Below, piece after piece: positions 1 to 5,188 of a stretch of DNA of 10,071 nt. The notes beneath the pieces are model-generated. The model did no database searches, was not told where the DNA came from, and saw nothing but the letters and a program-made list of their open reading frames with translations. A program made the position numbers and the translations under genes. Numbering within the stretch: position 1 is the first letter of the stretch; every line of letters begins with the position of its first letter. Source of the DNA: Gracilibacillus alcaliphilus (GTDB lineage Bacteria > Bacillota > Bacilli > Bacillales > Amphibacillaceae); contig NZ_JAFBFA010000063.1 in assembly GCF_016909015.1 (NCBI RefSeq), positions 1 through 10,071 of the forward strand, read 5' to 3'.

Positions 1-64
1 GAAAATGACCGTTGTTTGCCTGGATTAAGCTTTATTTCCAGTGATTTTATGGAAATTGGGTCAT
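1..64 (-). pseudogene. probable 5' end of ABC-2 type permease, partial, frame disturbed
   Basis: The ATPase gene ends at 67 and its permease partner is expected just downstream. An ATG at 64-62 overlaps this region but its frame stops after seven codons counted from the preceding GTG (VKMTQFP, then TAA). The neighbouring frame is open to the window edge and reads PISIKSLEIKLNPGKQRSF, which resembles the pre-membrane N-terminus of DrrB-like permeases (a basic stretch ending RSF). That frame has no ATG, GTG or TTG start between its upstream TAG and the edge. One extra C in the CCC run at 58-60 would join the ATG to the open frame. So this is either a one-base deletion (real or a sequencing error) or a gene whose start I cannot see. 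Identification is inference from a short peptide and from position. Confidence 0.35.
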
Positions 65-66
65 TT

Positions 67-834
67 TCACTCTTGAAATTCCGAGAGTCTATTAATGATT
101 GCTAGGAATATTTCTTCTAATGTAGGTTGTTTTTCAACATATTCAACTTTTGCAGGTGGGAGTAATTTTTTCAATCCCTCTAGTGTATTTAAAGCAATGA
201 TTTTTCCTTCATGGAGAATAGCGATTTTACCTGCAAGCTGTTCCGCTTCCTCTAAATATTGAGTCGTTAAGAATACTGTCGTTCCTGCAACTGATAACTC
301 TTTTATAATCTTCCAAACCTCTAAACGCGCTTCTGGATCAAGACCTGTTGTTGGCTCATCTAGGAAAATAATCTTTGGATTTCCCACAAGACTCATCGCG
401 ATATCAATTCTTCTTTTCATACCGCCAGAGTAAGTACCCACTCTGCGATCTGCAGCCTCTGACATGTTAAAACGATTAATTAACTCATCTGTTACTTGAT
501 TCGGATTTTTAAGATGTCTAAGCTTTGCATTCATTTGAAGATTTTCACGTCCAGTCAATATTTCGTCAATAGCAACGAACTGACCAGTAAGACTGATAGA
601 ACCTCTAACGTCCCCTGGATTTTTTTCAACGTCATAACCATTGATCATAACATTTCCAGAATCGGCTTTAAGTAAAGTAGCCATGATTCTAATCAATGTT
701 GTTTTTCCTGCTCCATTAGAACCTAGTAATGCAAAGATATCTCCATCCTCTACATCCAAATCTACTCCTCTGAGGACTTCTACATCTTTGTAGGCCTTCT
801 TTACCCCTTTAATTCGTATGATATTTTTTTTCAT
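67..834 (-). CDS. ABC transporter ATP-binding protein, DrrA-like
   Basis: Predicted cytoplasmic ATPase of an ABC exporter, 255 aa. Walker A GSNGAGKTT at residues 38-46, Q-loop Gln85, signature YSGGM at 135-139, Walker B IIFLDEP at 155-161, D-loop GLDP at 164-167. The switch position reads TTQYLEEAE, with Gln where many ABC proteins have His; this is usual in the DrrA/daunorubicin-type subfamily. A C-terminal extension of about 45 residues is also typical. The start at 834 is chosen because AGGAGG (843-848) sits 8 nt upstream; a longer frame to 891 exists only because the intergenic hairpin happens to be open. It is the fifth gene of the PadR-led operon and should work with a permease beginning beyond the left edge. 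Substrate unknown; drug or peptide export is a family-level guess. Confidence 0.9.
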   Translation of the reverse strand: MKKNIIRIKGVKKAYKDVEVLRGVDLDVEDGDIFALLGSNGAGKTTLIRIMATLLKADSGNVMINGYDVEKNPGDVRGSISLTGQFVAIDEILTGRENLQMNAKLRHLKNPNQVTDELINRFNMSEAADRRVGTYSGGMKRRIDIAMSLVGNPKIIFLDEPTTGLDPEARLEVWKIIKELSVAGTTVFLTTQYLEEAEQLAGKIAILHEGKIIALNTLEGLKKLLPPAKVEYVEKQPTLEEIFLAIINRLSEFQE

Positions 835-854
835 TCTCTTTTCCTCCTCTATAA

Positions 855-899
855 ATAAAGAGCCGACAACTGTGATTTCACTCACGGTCATCGGCTCTG
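855..899 (-). terminator. hairpin between KTR gene and ABC ATPase; possible attenuator
   Basis: On the minus strand AGAGCCGATGACCGTGA pairs with TCACAGTTGTCGGCTCT around the loop GTGAAA: a 17-bp stem with one C-A mismatch and two G-U pairs, followed by TTTATTTAT. The 5' arm includes the KTR stop codon and the structure ends about 10 nt before the ATPase ribosome binding site. The broken U-run suggests partial termination, or an RNA-stabilising stem, inside the operon. Confidence 0.6.
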
Positions 900-1118
900 C
901 GTCTTAGCGTCTGGCTCTTTAATAACTGATATTTGCAGTTGTCTTACATTGATAATTGTTTCCTGTTTACACTTGGGACAAAATAACGGAAAGTTTTCAA
1001 GTACCGTATCAACACCAATCTTGACCCGTGTTTTGTTGCTACATACCGGGCATAAAATCCATTCGTATTTACACACTCTACCATCCCCATATTTACTGAT
1101 TTTGTTGACCACTATCAC
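888..1118 (-). CDS. cysteine-rich KTR domain protein
   Basis: Small protein with the CPVC...KTR core and a second CPKC pair (WILCPVCSNKTR and LFCPKCKQET), ending PDAKTQSR, all hallmarks of the cysteine-rich KTR family (Pfam Cys_rich_KTR). The two CxxC pairs probably bind zinc. No biochemical role is established for the family to my knowledge. Start is uncertain: GTG at 1118 lies 2 nt after the preceding stop; GTG at 1112 has AAAGG five nt upstream; GTG at 1076 gives a form starting right before the conserved core, which matches the short length (about 55-65 aa) common in this family. It sits between the DUF1048 genes and the ATPase gene in the same operon, so it may be a regulator or accessory of that transporter; this is inference from position. 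Confidence 0.82.
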   Translation of the reverse strand: MIVVNKISKYGDGRVCKYEWILCPVCSNKTRVKIGVDTVLENFPLFCPKCKQETIINVRQLQISVIKEPDAKTQSR

Positions 1119-1120
1119 CT

Positions 1121-1471
1121 TTATTTTCTTTTATCCGTAACTTTTTTCATGGCCTTGTTAACTTCTTGGTTAGCAAATTTTTGATAGATGTCAGCGTAAG
1201 TTTCGGAATCTTTGATTAGATCATCGCAGAAAGCTGCTACGTCACTTCCCGTCACTTCCAGTACATCTTTTTCTGTGGCTACTCCCTCTTCAAAAAGATC
1301 GATTATACCCGAGAGTAGATCCGTCCCGTCTGTTAGCTCAACAGGGCCGACCTTAAATAGGTACTTTTGAATCTCTTTATATACAACCTGATAATCTTGT
1401 GGGAGAGCTTTGACACGCGCCATGTGCGCTCTCCACTCTTTTTTGCCTTCGATAATATCTTTTATTCTCAT
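1121..1471 (-). CDS. DUF1048 family protein (second of pair)
   Basis: 116-aa soluble, mainly helical protein with no signal peptide or membrane segment. It shares with its upstream neighbour the family layout: a charged N-terminal helix, a (A/K)LP.DYQ motif near residue 25, a central hydrophobic helix (LLSGIIDLFEE) and an aromatic acidic stretch (DVAAFCDDL). These place it in DUF1048, a family without known function that recurs beside PadR regulators and ABC exporters in Firmicutes. The start is supported by AGGAGG at 1478-1483, which overlaps the stop codon of the upstream gene, so translation is probably coupled. Together with its paralogue it may form a heteromeric accessory to the transporter; that is inference. 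Confidence 0.85.
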   Translation of the reverse strand: MRIKDIIEGKKEWRAHMARVKALPQDYQVVYKEIQKYLFKVGPVELTDGTDLLSGIIDLFEEGVATEKDVLEVTGSDVAAFCDDLIKDSETYADIYQKFANQEVNKAMKKVTDKRK

Positions 1472-1481
1472 TATTATCCTC

Positions 1482-1829
1482 CTATTTGCCTAATTTTTTT
1501 GCAATATTATTGTTGAGTTGCTTGCGCCACTTGTCTCTAAAAGACTTTGCCCCTTCTTCGCCGACAAGCGCCGAACAGAAGCCTTCGATGTCATCATCTA
1601 AAACATCCTGGACACTTTGCCCCTCCGTAGCCGATTCTTCGAGCAGGCCAAGTACACCGTCAAGAATTGGCATGAGGTTTCGACCAGTGAAATCTGAGTG
1701 CTGCCAAAGATTGGAGTTAATTCTTTCCCAAGCTGCTTGGTAATCAGTAGGCAGCTTTTGGGCTCGATATTCAAAACTTTTCATTTCTTTCGTCATATCA
1801 CTACCTGTGATTTTTTTCCAAAAATTCAT
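1482..1829 (-). CDS. DUF1048 family protein (first of pair)
   Basis: 115-aa helical protein beginning MNFWKKITGSDMTKEMK, a characteristic DUF1048 N-terminus; it also has KLPTDYQ, a hydrophobic segment LMPILDGVLGLLEE and DDIEGFCSALV. I place the start at 1829, not at the upstream in-frame start at 1877, because AAAGGAG lies about 8 nt before this ATG and the ATGA overlaps the PadR stop (1826-1829). That four-base overlap implies translational coupling to the repressor gene. It differs clearly from its downstream paralogue, so the duplication is old. Function unknown; no catalytic motif seen. Confidence 0.86.
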   Translation of the reverse strand: MNFWKKITGSDMTKEMKSFEYRAQKLPTDYQAAWERINSNLWQHSDFTGRNLMPILDGVLGLLEESATEGQSVQDVLDDDIEGFCSALVGEEGAKSFRDKWRKQLNNNIAKKLGK

Positions 1830-2161
1830 TGTTTTCTCTCCTTTAACTCGTTCATTTTCGATGCAACAAATCCCCATTTATCCCAGAACATCCGCAACTC
1901 CTCATGCCCCGCTTCGTTGAGTTTGAAAAACTTCCGCTGTGGTCCCTTTTCAGATGGCTTTTTCGTAATCTCCACCAAATTATTTTTTTCAAGACGTACC
2001 AAAATGGTATAAACAGTTCCATCCACAACTTCTGTAAAACCAAGGTCTTTTAGCTGCCTCGTGATTTCGTAGCCATAGGTTTCCTTGCGACTTATAATTT
2101 CAAGGACACAACCCTCAAGCACGCCTTTAAGCATTTCCGTTAGGTTTACCAGAGCAATCAC
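1826..2161 (-). CDS. PadR family transcriptional repressor
   Basis: Winged-helix regulator of 111 aa at most. The N-terminal PadR domain shows MLKGVLEGCVLEIIS, then ETYGYEITRQL, the VVDGTVYTILVRLEKNNLV recognition-helix region, and a wing with GPQRKFFKL; the C-terminal helix is short, as in the compact PadR subfamily. It heads the operon of DUF1048, KTR and ABC genes and likely represses it together with itself. The start is unclear: GTG at 2161 has no proper ribosome binding site, while GGGGTGAT directly around it is well spaced for codon 4, a CTG. ATG at codon 10 has only a weak site. A mutated or non-standard start is possible. Ligand unknown; drug-responsive PadR proteins of this size are known. 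Confidence 0.9.
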   Translation of the reverse strand: MIALVNLTEMLKGVLEGCVLEIISRKETYGYEITRQLKDLGFTEVVDGTVYTILVRLEKNNLVEITKKPSEKGPQRKFFKLNEAGHEELRMFWDKWGFVASKMNELKERKQ

Positions 2162-2187
2162 CCCTATCTATTCTGTATGACTGGTAT

Positions 2188-2216
2188 TAAGTATTACTTA
2201 TTACTACTATATAGTA
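2188..2216. promoter_or_regulatory. candidate PadR operator
   Basis: Two palindromes lie side by side: TAAGTA-T-TACTTA (2188-2200) and TACTATATAGTA (2205-2216). The second covers the -10 box of the operon promoter exactly, and the first lies near the likely transcript start. This is where an autorepressor would bind. Assignment to PadR rests on position. Confidence 0.5.
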
Positions 2217-2239
2217 TCACGTAGTAGTGGTTGTGTCAA
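2211..2239 (-). promoter_or_regulatory. sigma-A-like promoter of the PadR/ABC operon
   Basis: Minus strand TTGACA (2239-2234), 17-bp spacer, TACTAT (2216-2211). Perfect -35 and near-consensus -10. The transcript should start near 2204, leaving about 40 nt before the PadR start. Confidence 0.75.
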
Positions 2240-2414
2240 CATAGATATTTTTTTACGTTTATTTTCACCTATGAAATTAAAGCATACTTAAATAAGGACA
2301 ATCACCTTATACATAGAAGCTAACCCCAAAAGTTTTCCTCGTTCAATAAAACAAATTAGCAATACAAAAAACTTAACGCAAATATCATTGTTCTGCGCAA
2401 AAGTTAGATCCTCT
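2240..2414. other. non-coding stretch, nothing recognised
   Basis: AT-rich DNA between the operon promoter and the terminator of the 2434-2700 frame. All frames are broken by frequent stops and I see no RNA gene, repeat or promoter I would defend. Confidence 0.5.
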
Positions 2415-2449
2415 AAATAAAAACTCCCCCAAACTAATCAGTCTGAGGG
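2415..2449 (-). terminator. intrinsic terminator after the 2434-2700 open frame
   Basis: Minus strand CCCTCAGACT-GATT-AGTTTGGGGG, a 10-bp stem with two G-U pairs, followed by AGTTTTTATTT. The stop codon of the open frame lies in the stem, which supports that frame being, or having been, a real gene. Confidence 0.75.
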
Positions 2450-2700
2450 AACATAAAACAAACATCAATATTTACATTAAAACTTTCAAAACCTTTGATA
2501 TAGCTTATTTCTTCTCTATCGACGTAAACATTCACCTTTGTTTTGATAGGATGGTGATATTGAAACGCAAATAGTTGTTTTTTCAGAAACAGCATCCTTA
2601 ATACTGTATTCATAAGGCATTTAAGCGATTCTTCTGAACAGTTTGTGTCAAATACGAAGAAAAGACGATCACTTAATAAACGTAATCGTCCCAGAAATTC
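2434..2700 (-). pseudogene. unrecognised short open frame, probably 3' part of a damaged gene
   Basis: A minus-strand frame of 88 codons open from a TAA at 2701-2703 to a TAG at 2434-2436. The first usable ATG is at 2613 and gives 59 aa (MNTVLRMLFLKKQ...VCFMFPQTD). The 29 codons before that ATG also read like protein (SDRLFFVFDTNCSEES), with no ATG, GTG or TTG among them, so the original start was probably upstream in another frame. A TTG-started frame at 2734-2669 (MVKLTVQIYCLRISGTITF) overlaps it and would join through a one-base shift between 2669 and 2700. The alternation of hydrophobic and polar residues suggests beta strands (KVNVYVD, FNVNIDVCFMF). I do not recognise the family. The terminator overlapping its stop is the best sign of a real gene. 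Confidence 0.45.
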
Positions 2701-2802
2701 TTAAACAGTATATTTGTACTGTCAATTTAACCAAATATCCTTTTAGAAGCTAAGTTAACATGGGAAGAATTTAAGCAAAAAGCTGGATCTACGTCAATAT
2801 TT

Positions 2803-2825
2803 AGGACACATTTAAGTTAGTTTTT
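2803..2825 (+). repeat. IS left terminal inverted repeat
   Basis: AGGACACATTTAAGTTAG followed by a T run. It lies downstream of orfB and matches the right end at 20 of 23 positions; mismatches are at positions 1, 10 and in the 18-19 region. Confidence 0.8.
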
Positions 2826-2861
2826 TGATAGTGCTTTGAAGTTCATTTCTATCTATATGTG

Positions 2862-2975
2862 ATGGCTTGACATGGAGCCTCTGTGTGCGTGGTGATTTGC
2901 GAAAGACGAAAGGTTAGTAAATAGACCTTTCGCAAGGTGAAAGCCTACCACGCCCACCTCTCCAGGTAAAGCCGT
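2862..2975. ncRNA. nested multi-helix structure in the IS 3' tail
   Basis: Four nested helices pair in order: GGCTT (2864-2868) with AAGCC (2969-2973); TGGAG (2873-2877) with CTCCA (2960-2964); GTGTGCGTGGT (2883-2893) with ACCACGCCCAC (2947-2957), one mismatch; TTGCGAAAG (2897-2905) with CTTTCGCAA (2927-2935), perfect. An alternative inner helix CGAAAGGT (2907-2914) with ACCTTTCG (2925-2932) competes with the last one, because CGAAAG is directly repeated. No coding frame explains it and no U-run follows, so it is not a standard terminator. It may be a structured 3' UTR of the transposase mRNA, a small RNA, or a DNA-level palindrome. No known RNA class recognised. Confidence 0.5.
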
Positions 2976-2997
2976 GCTCTATTGTTACATGGTGCAA

Positions 2998-3816
2998 TTA
3001 CGCTGCTTGTTGAAGCGCTAGGTCTTCCATCTCTTGTAGGGTTAGATAACCGATACTGCCGTGTATTCTTTTGCGGTTATACCAGCCTTCGATATATTTA
3101 AATAACTCTACTCTCGCAGCGTTAAAATCTAAGTATTGGACGTGATTTACTTCTTCTTTCTTTAATATCGCATGAAAAGATTCAATACAAGCATTGTCAT
3201 AGGGACTTCCCTTGTGACTGAAGGAATGTGTCATTTTGCAGCTTTGAACCTTTTCTACAAAGGCATCACTTGTATATTGTGAACCCAAATCGGAATGGAA
3301 TAGAACGCCATCATTAGGTTTCTGTGAGACATAAGCATTTTCTAAAGCCTGTTCTACCAACTCAGTCGTCATTGAACGTCCAAATGAATACCCAATAATC
3401 TTTCTTGAATGCAAGTCTAAAACAGATGCAAGGTAACACCAACCATCACGAAGCGTGTGAATATACGTGATATCGCCAACCCACTTTTGGTTGATCGTTG
3501 TTGTAGAAAAGTCTCTATTCATAATATTTTCTCGTTCTTCCACCTTTTCTTTACTAGGTGTCGGACGGAACTTTTTAACGATGATGGATCGGATGCCAGC
3601 TTCTTTCATCAAGCGTTGAACTCGTTTTAAGCTGATCTTGTGACCTTGTTTTTCAAGGATTTCATGTATCTTAGGTGCTCCATATCGCTTCTTACTTTCT
3701 TCATGAATCCGGATAATCTTTTCTGTGAATTCACGGTTCCCACGATCACGATTCGACTCTGCCTTATTCAAAGATTGGTAGTAGGTACTTTTAGGTATAC
3801 CAAGGGTTTCGCACAT
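2998..3816 (-). CDS. IS3-family transposase OrfB (DDE catalytic part)
   Basis: Integrase-fold transposase, 272 aa from the first ATG. An N-terminal HTH-like region (KRYGAPKIHEILEKQG, then KRVQRLMKEAGIRS) precedes the rve core with the catalytic triad Asp115 (VGDITYI), Asp176 (FHSDLGSQYTS) and Glu212 (CIESFHAILKKE); the last two are separated by 35 residues, the DD(35)E spacing of IS3. The frame is open upstream to the slippery site at 3903-3909 without a stop, so the functional enzyme is expected as an OrfAB fusion, with about 31 extra residues before this ATG. No internal stop or missing catalytic residue, so the element may be active. Confidence 0.93.
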   Translation of the reverse strand: MCETLGIPKSTYYQSLNKAESNRDRGNREFTEKIIRIHEESKKRYGAPKIHEILEKQGHKISLKRVQRLMKEAGIRSIIVKKFRPTPSKEKVEERENIMNRDFSTTTINQKWVGDITYIHTLRDGWCYLASVLDLHSRKIIGYSFGRSMTTELVEQALENAYVSQKPNDGVLFHSDLGSQYTSDAFVEKVQSCKMTHSFSHKGSPYDNACIESFHAILKKEEVNHVQYLDFNAARVELFKYIEGWYNRKRIHGSIGYLTLQEMEDLALQQAA

Positions 3817-3875
3817 TGTACGAACGGTATAATCATCTTTATGTTCTGTAATAAATTCAGTTAGTTCTGAGTCAC

Positions 3876-4154
3876 TTACTTTCGAGCGAATATGGCCATA
3901 GCCTTTTTTAAGATTTCAAGCTCCTGCTTCAAGCGAAGGTTCTCTTTTTGAATAGCATCCACATCTTTTGGAGTAATCTCCTTGCCATCAGTCCCTTCAA
4001 TTGGAGTTAAATCTTTAATCCATTTATAGATAGTCACATCAGATACGCCATACTCGTTGCTTAAATCTTTTACAGAACTTCCAGATTGATAAAGATCAAC
4101 AATCATCTTTTTAAAATCGTCATTATACCGTTTGCCGTTATATCTTGTACTCAT
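3876..4154 (-). CDS. IS3-family OrfA, helix-turn-helix protein
   Basis: 92-aa DNA-binding subunit beginning MSTRYNGKRYNDDFKK. The HTH (SVKDLSNEYGVSDVTIYKWIK) recognises the terminal repeats in this family, and the C-terminal leucine-rich coiled coil (IQKENLRLKQELEILKK) mediates multimerisation. I start it at 4154 because AAGGAGG (4164-4170) is 9 nt upstream; the ATG at 4163 touches the ribosome binding site. OrfA alone usually regulates transposition, and its last codons carry the frameshift signal that yields OrfAB. Confidence 0.92.
   Translation of the reverse strand: MSTRYNGKRYNDDFKKMIVDLYQSGSSVKDLSNEYGVSDVTIYKWIKDLTPIEGTDGKEITPKDVDAIQKENLRLKQELEILKKAMAIFARK
3903..3909 (-). promoter_or_regulatory. 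programmed -1 frameshift site A6G
   Basis: Minus strand AAAAAAG in the phase A-AAA-AAG near the end of orfA, the standard slippery heptamer of IS3 elements. After the shift the frame runs GGC TAT GGC CAT ATT CGC and continues into orfB with no stop. Confidence 0.85.
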
Positions 4155-4155
4155 C

Positions 4156-4206
4156 GGACACATCCTCCTTGAAATTCATTGTATAAAATTTAACTTAGAT
4201 GTGTCC
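4156..4206 (-). promoter_or_regulatory. inverted repeat masking the transposase start in read-through RNA
   Basis: GGACACAT inside the right terminal repeat (4206-4199, minus) is complementary to ATGTGTCC (4163-4156), which fills the gap between the AGGAGG site and the orfA ATG. An RNA entering from outside could fold and block translation, whereas a transcript from the element's own promoter lacks the first arm. Confidence 0.5.
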
Positions 4207-4207
4207 A
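4180..4207 (-). promoter_or_regulatory. IS promoter within the right end
   Basis: Minus strand TGGACA (4207-4202, the outermost bases of the repeat) and TATACA (4185-4180) with a 16-bp spacer. The transcript would begin near 4173, just before the orfA ribosome binding site. Confidence 0.5.
4185..4207 (-). repeat. IS right terminal inverted repeat
   Basis: Minus strand TGGACACATCTAAGTTAA followed by ATTTT, counterpart of the left end at 2803. Confidence 0.8.
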
Positions 4208-4212
4208 TGAAA

Positions 4213-4868
4213 CTATACTAGCATCAAGCAATGGGATAGTGTTAAAAACAATTCTTCCACTTCTTCACTTTTTATTTTCTGTTTTTTAAAATTAAATTTC
4301 CTCAAATACTCGTTTAAGAATCATGAGTTCTTTCAAAGAAAAAAACAATTTCCCCAACAAGAGATTCATCCGGTTGTATAAGACTTATTCCTGTTCGTTC
4401 GAAATTTGTATTTATTAGGTTAATATCATTATCTAAGCTAAGCTCTGTTTTTAGTTTTAATTTAATATTTTCTACTGCATCATTGTCTATTTCGGCAAGG
4501 CTTATGGTATTATGAACAGTTTTTCCATCATCAAGAGGTGCATTTGATACAAGTCCTAAAATGGTATCATCCAGCTCTACAAGATCTTTAGTGAATTTTA
4601 AACGATACAAATTCCCCAGAATTGAACCACCAGATCTGTTTGGATTGGTTATTTTTTTTACTTTATAAGTATCGTTATTATTCTGAGTTTTCACTTGGTA
4701 AAATTCTAGACTATTTGCTTTATGAATTTCGATATCATAACTATAGTCGAAAACCATTGTACAGTCCTGCTTTTGGTTGTAAAGGTCCAGCATTTTCTTC
4801 AGACCCCAAAGCATCTCATTTCGAAATCTATTTTTGGACCTAGTTCCAGCTAAATCAAACACTTTCAT
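4213..4868 (-). pseudogene. DUF4297-like dsDNA nuclease, frameshifted and cut short at the IS
   Basis: The intact part (4314-4868) encodes 184 aa starting MKVFDLAG with GGAG at 4876-4879 as ribosome binding site. It shows a restriction-fold signature: MVFDYSYDIEIH with Asp45 and Glu47, then EFYQVKT with Gln58 and Lys60, followed by GSILGNLYRLK. This pattern fits the DUF4297 nuclease domain, present in Cap4 effectors of CBASS and in related stand-alone dsDNA nucleases that are usually longer, with a C-terminal part after the nuclease domain. The frame stops at 4314 (TAA), but the adjacent frame from 4320 down to 4216 clearly continues as protein (FLNEYLRKFNFKKQKIKSEE, then EELFLTL) until a stop 6 bp from the IS. 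So the gene seems to carry a frameshift near 4320 and lacks its C-terminal part, which I cannot find beyond the IS. The nuclease motifs survive, so a truncated product is possible. Family call is from motifs only. Confidence 0.62.
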
Positions 4869-4892
4869 AATGTAACTCCAAAATAATTCAAT

Positions 4893-5021
4893 CTAATCCT
4901 TACAACATATCCCTTCAGCCTCTATGTGAGCAGATTTGCTTATTTTAGTTTGTAAATATTTCTCATTATATTCGGAAACATCCCCCAAAATGGTTTTTTT
5001 CCACTTTAAATTATAGAATGG
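4893..5021 (-). pseudogene. 3' fragment of an unrecognised gene upstream of the nuclease
   Basis: A minus-strand frame of 42 codons, open from a TAA at 5022-5024 to a TAG at 4893-4895, ending 24 nt before the nuclease start. It reads like protein (PFYNLKWKKTILGDVSEYNE, then YLQTKISKSAHIEAEGICC) with codon use like its neighbours and no good start (one TTG, poor ribosome binding site). It is probably the tail of a gene once co-transcribed with the nuclease; its upstream part is lost next to the terminator hairpin at 5036. In CBASS-like loci this place could hold a nucleotidyltransferase, but nothing here proves that. Confidence 0.4.
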
Positions 5022-5035
5022 TTACAAAACGCATA

Positions 5036-5079
5036 AAAACCTGTATCTTAATTACATAGTAATTATTGATACAGGTTTT
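5036..5079 (-). terminator. terminator of the catDE-like operon
   Basis: A perfect 12-bp stem AAAACCTGTATC / GATACAGGTTTT enclosing a second stem AATTAC / GTAATT. Read on the minus strand it ends in GGTTTTT. It lies 110 nt after the stop of the VOC gene; being A-rich on one side and T-rich on the other it could work in both directions. The stretch 5080-5188 holds nothing else I recognise. Confidence 0.8.
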
Positions 5080-5188
5080 ATATCTGCTTATCCAAGCATT
5101 TTTCCCATCATATAATGGTACCAATCGGAAGAAATTTCGAACATGAATCATTGTTTTTTTCATTAAAAGAGAGTCAGAAGCACCCATA

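Larger units (their letters stand above)
2803..4207 (-). mobile_element. IS3-family insertion sequence, 1405 bp
   Basis: Bounded by imperfect inverted repeats: left end from 2803 (AGGACACATTTAAGTTAG...) and right end from 4207 inward on the minus strand (TGGACACATCTAAGTTAA...), matching at 20 of the first 23 positions. It contains orfA and orfB in the order and frames expected for IS3 elements that make transposase by -1 frameshifting. Size fits the family. The left terminal base is A, not the usual T, and the flanks (CAATATTT on the left, TGAAACTA on the right) show no 3-4 bp target duplication, so one side may have been rearranged. About 195 bp of non-coding DNA separates the orfB stop from the left end, long for this family. 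The subgroup is not assigned. Confidence 0.88.

Noticed and set aside
835..891. N-terminal extension of the ABC ATPase to 891
   Set aside because: It only translates the intergenic hairpin; AGGAGG at 843-848 clearly serves the ATG at 834.
2803..4207. Target-site duplication flanking the IS
   Set aside because: The bases beside the two ends do not match over 3-4 positions in any sensible alignment.
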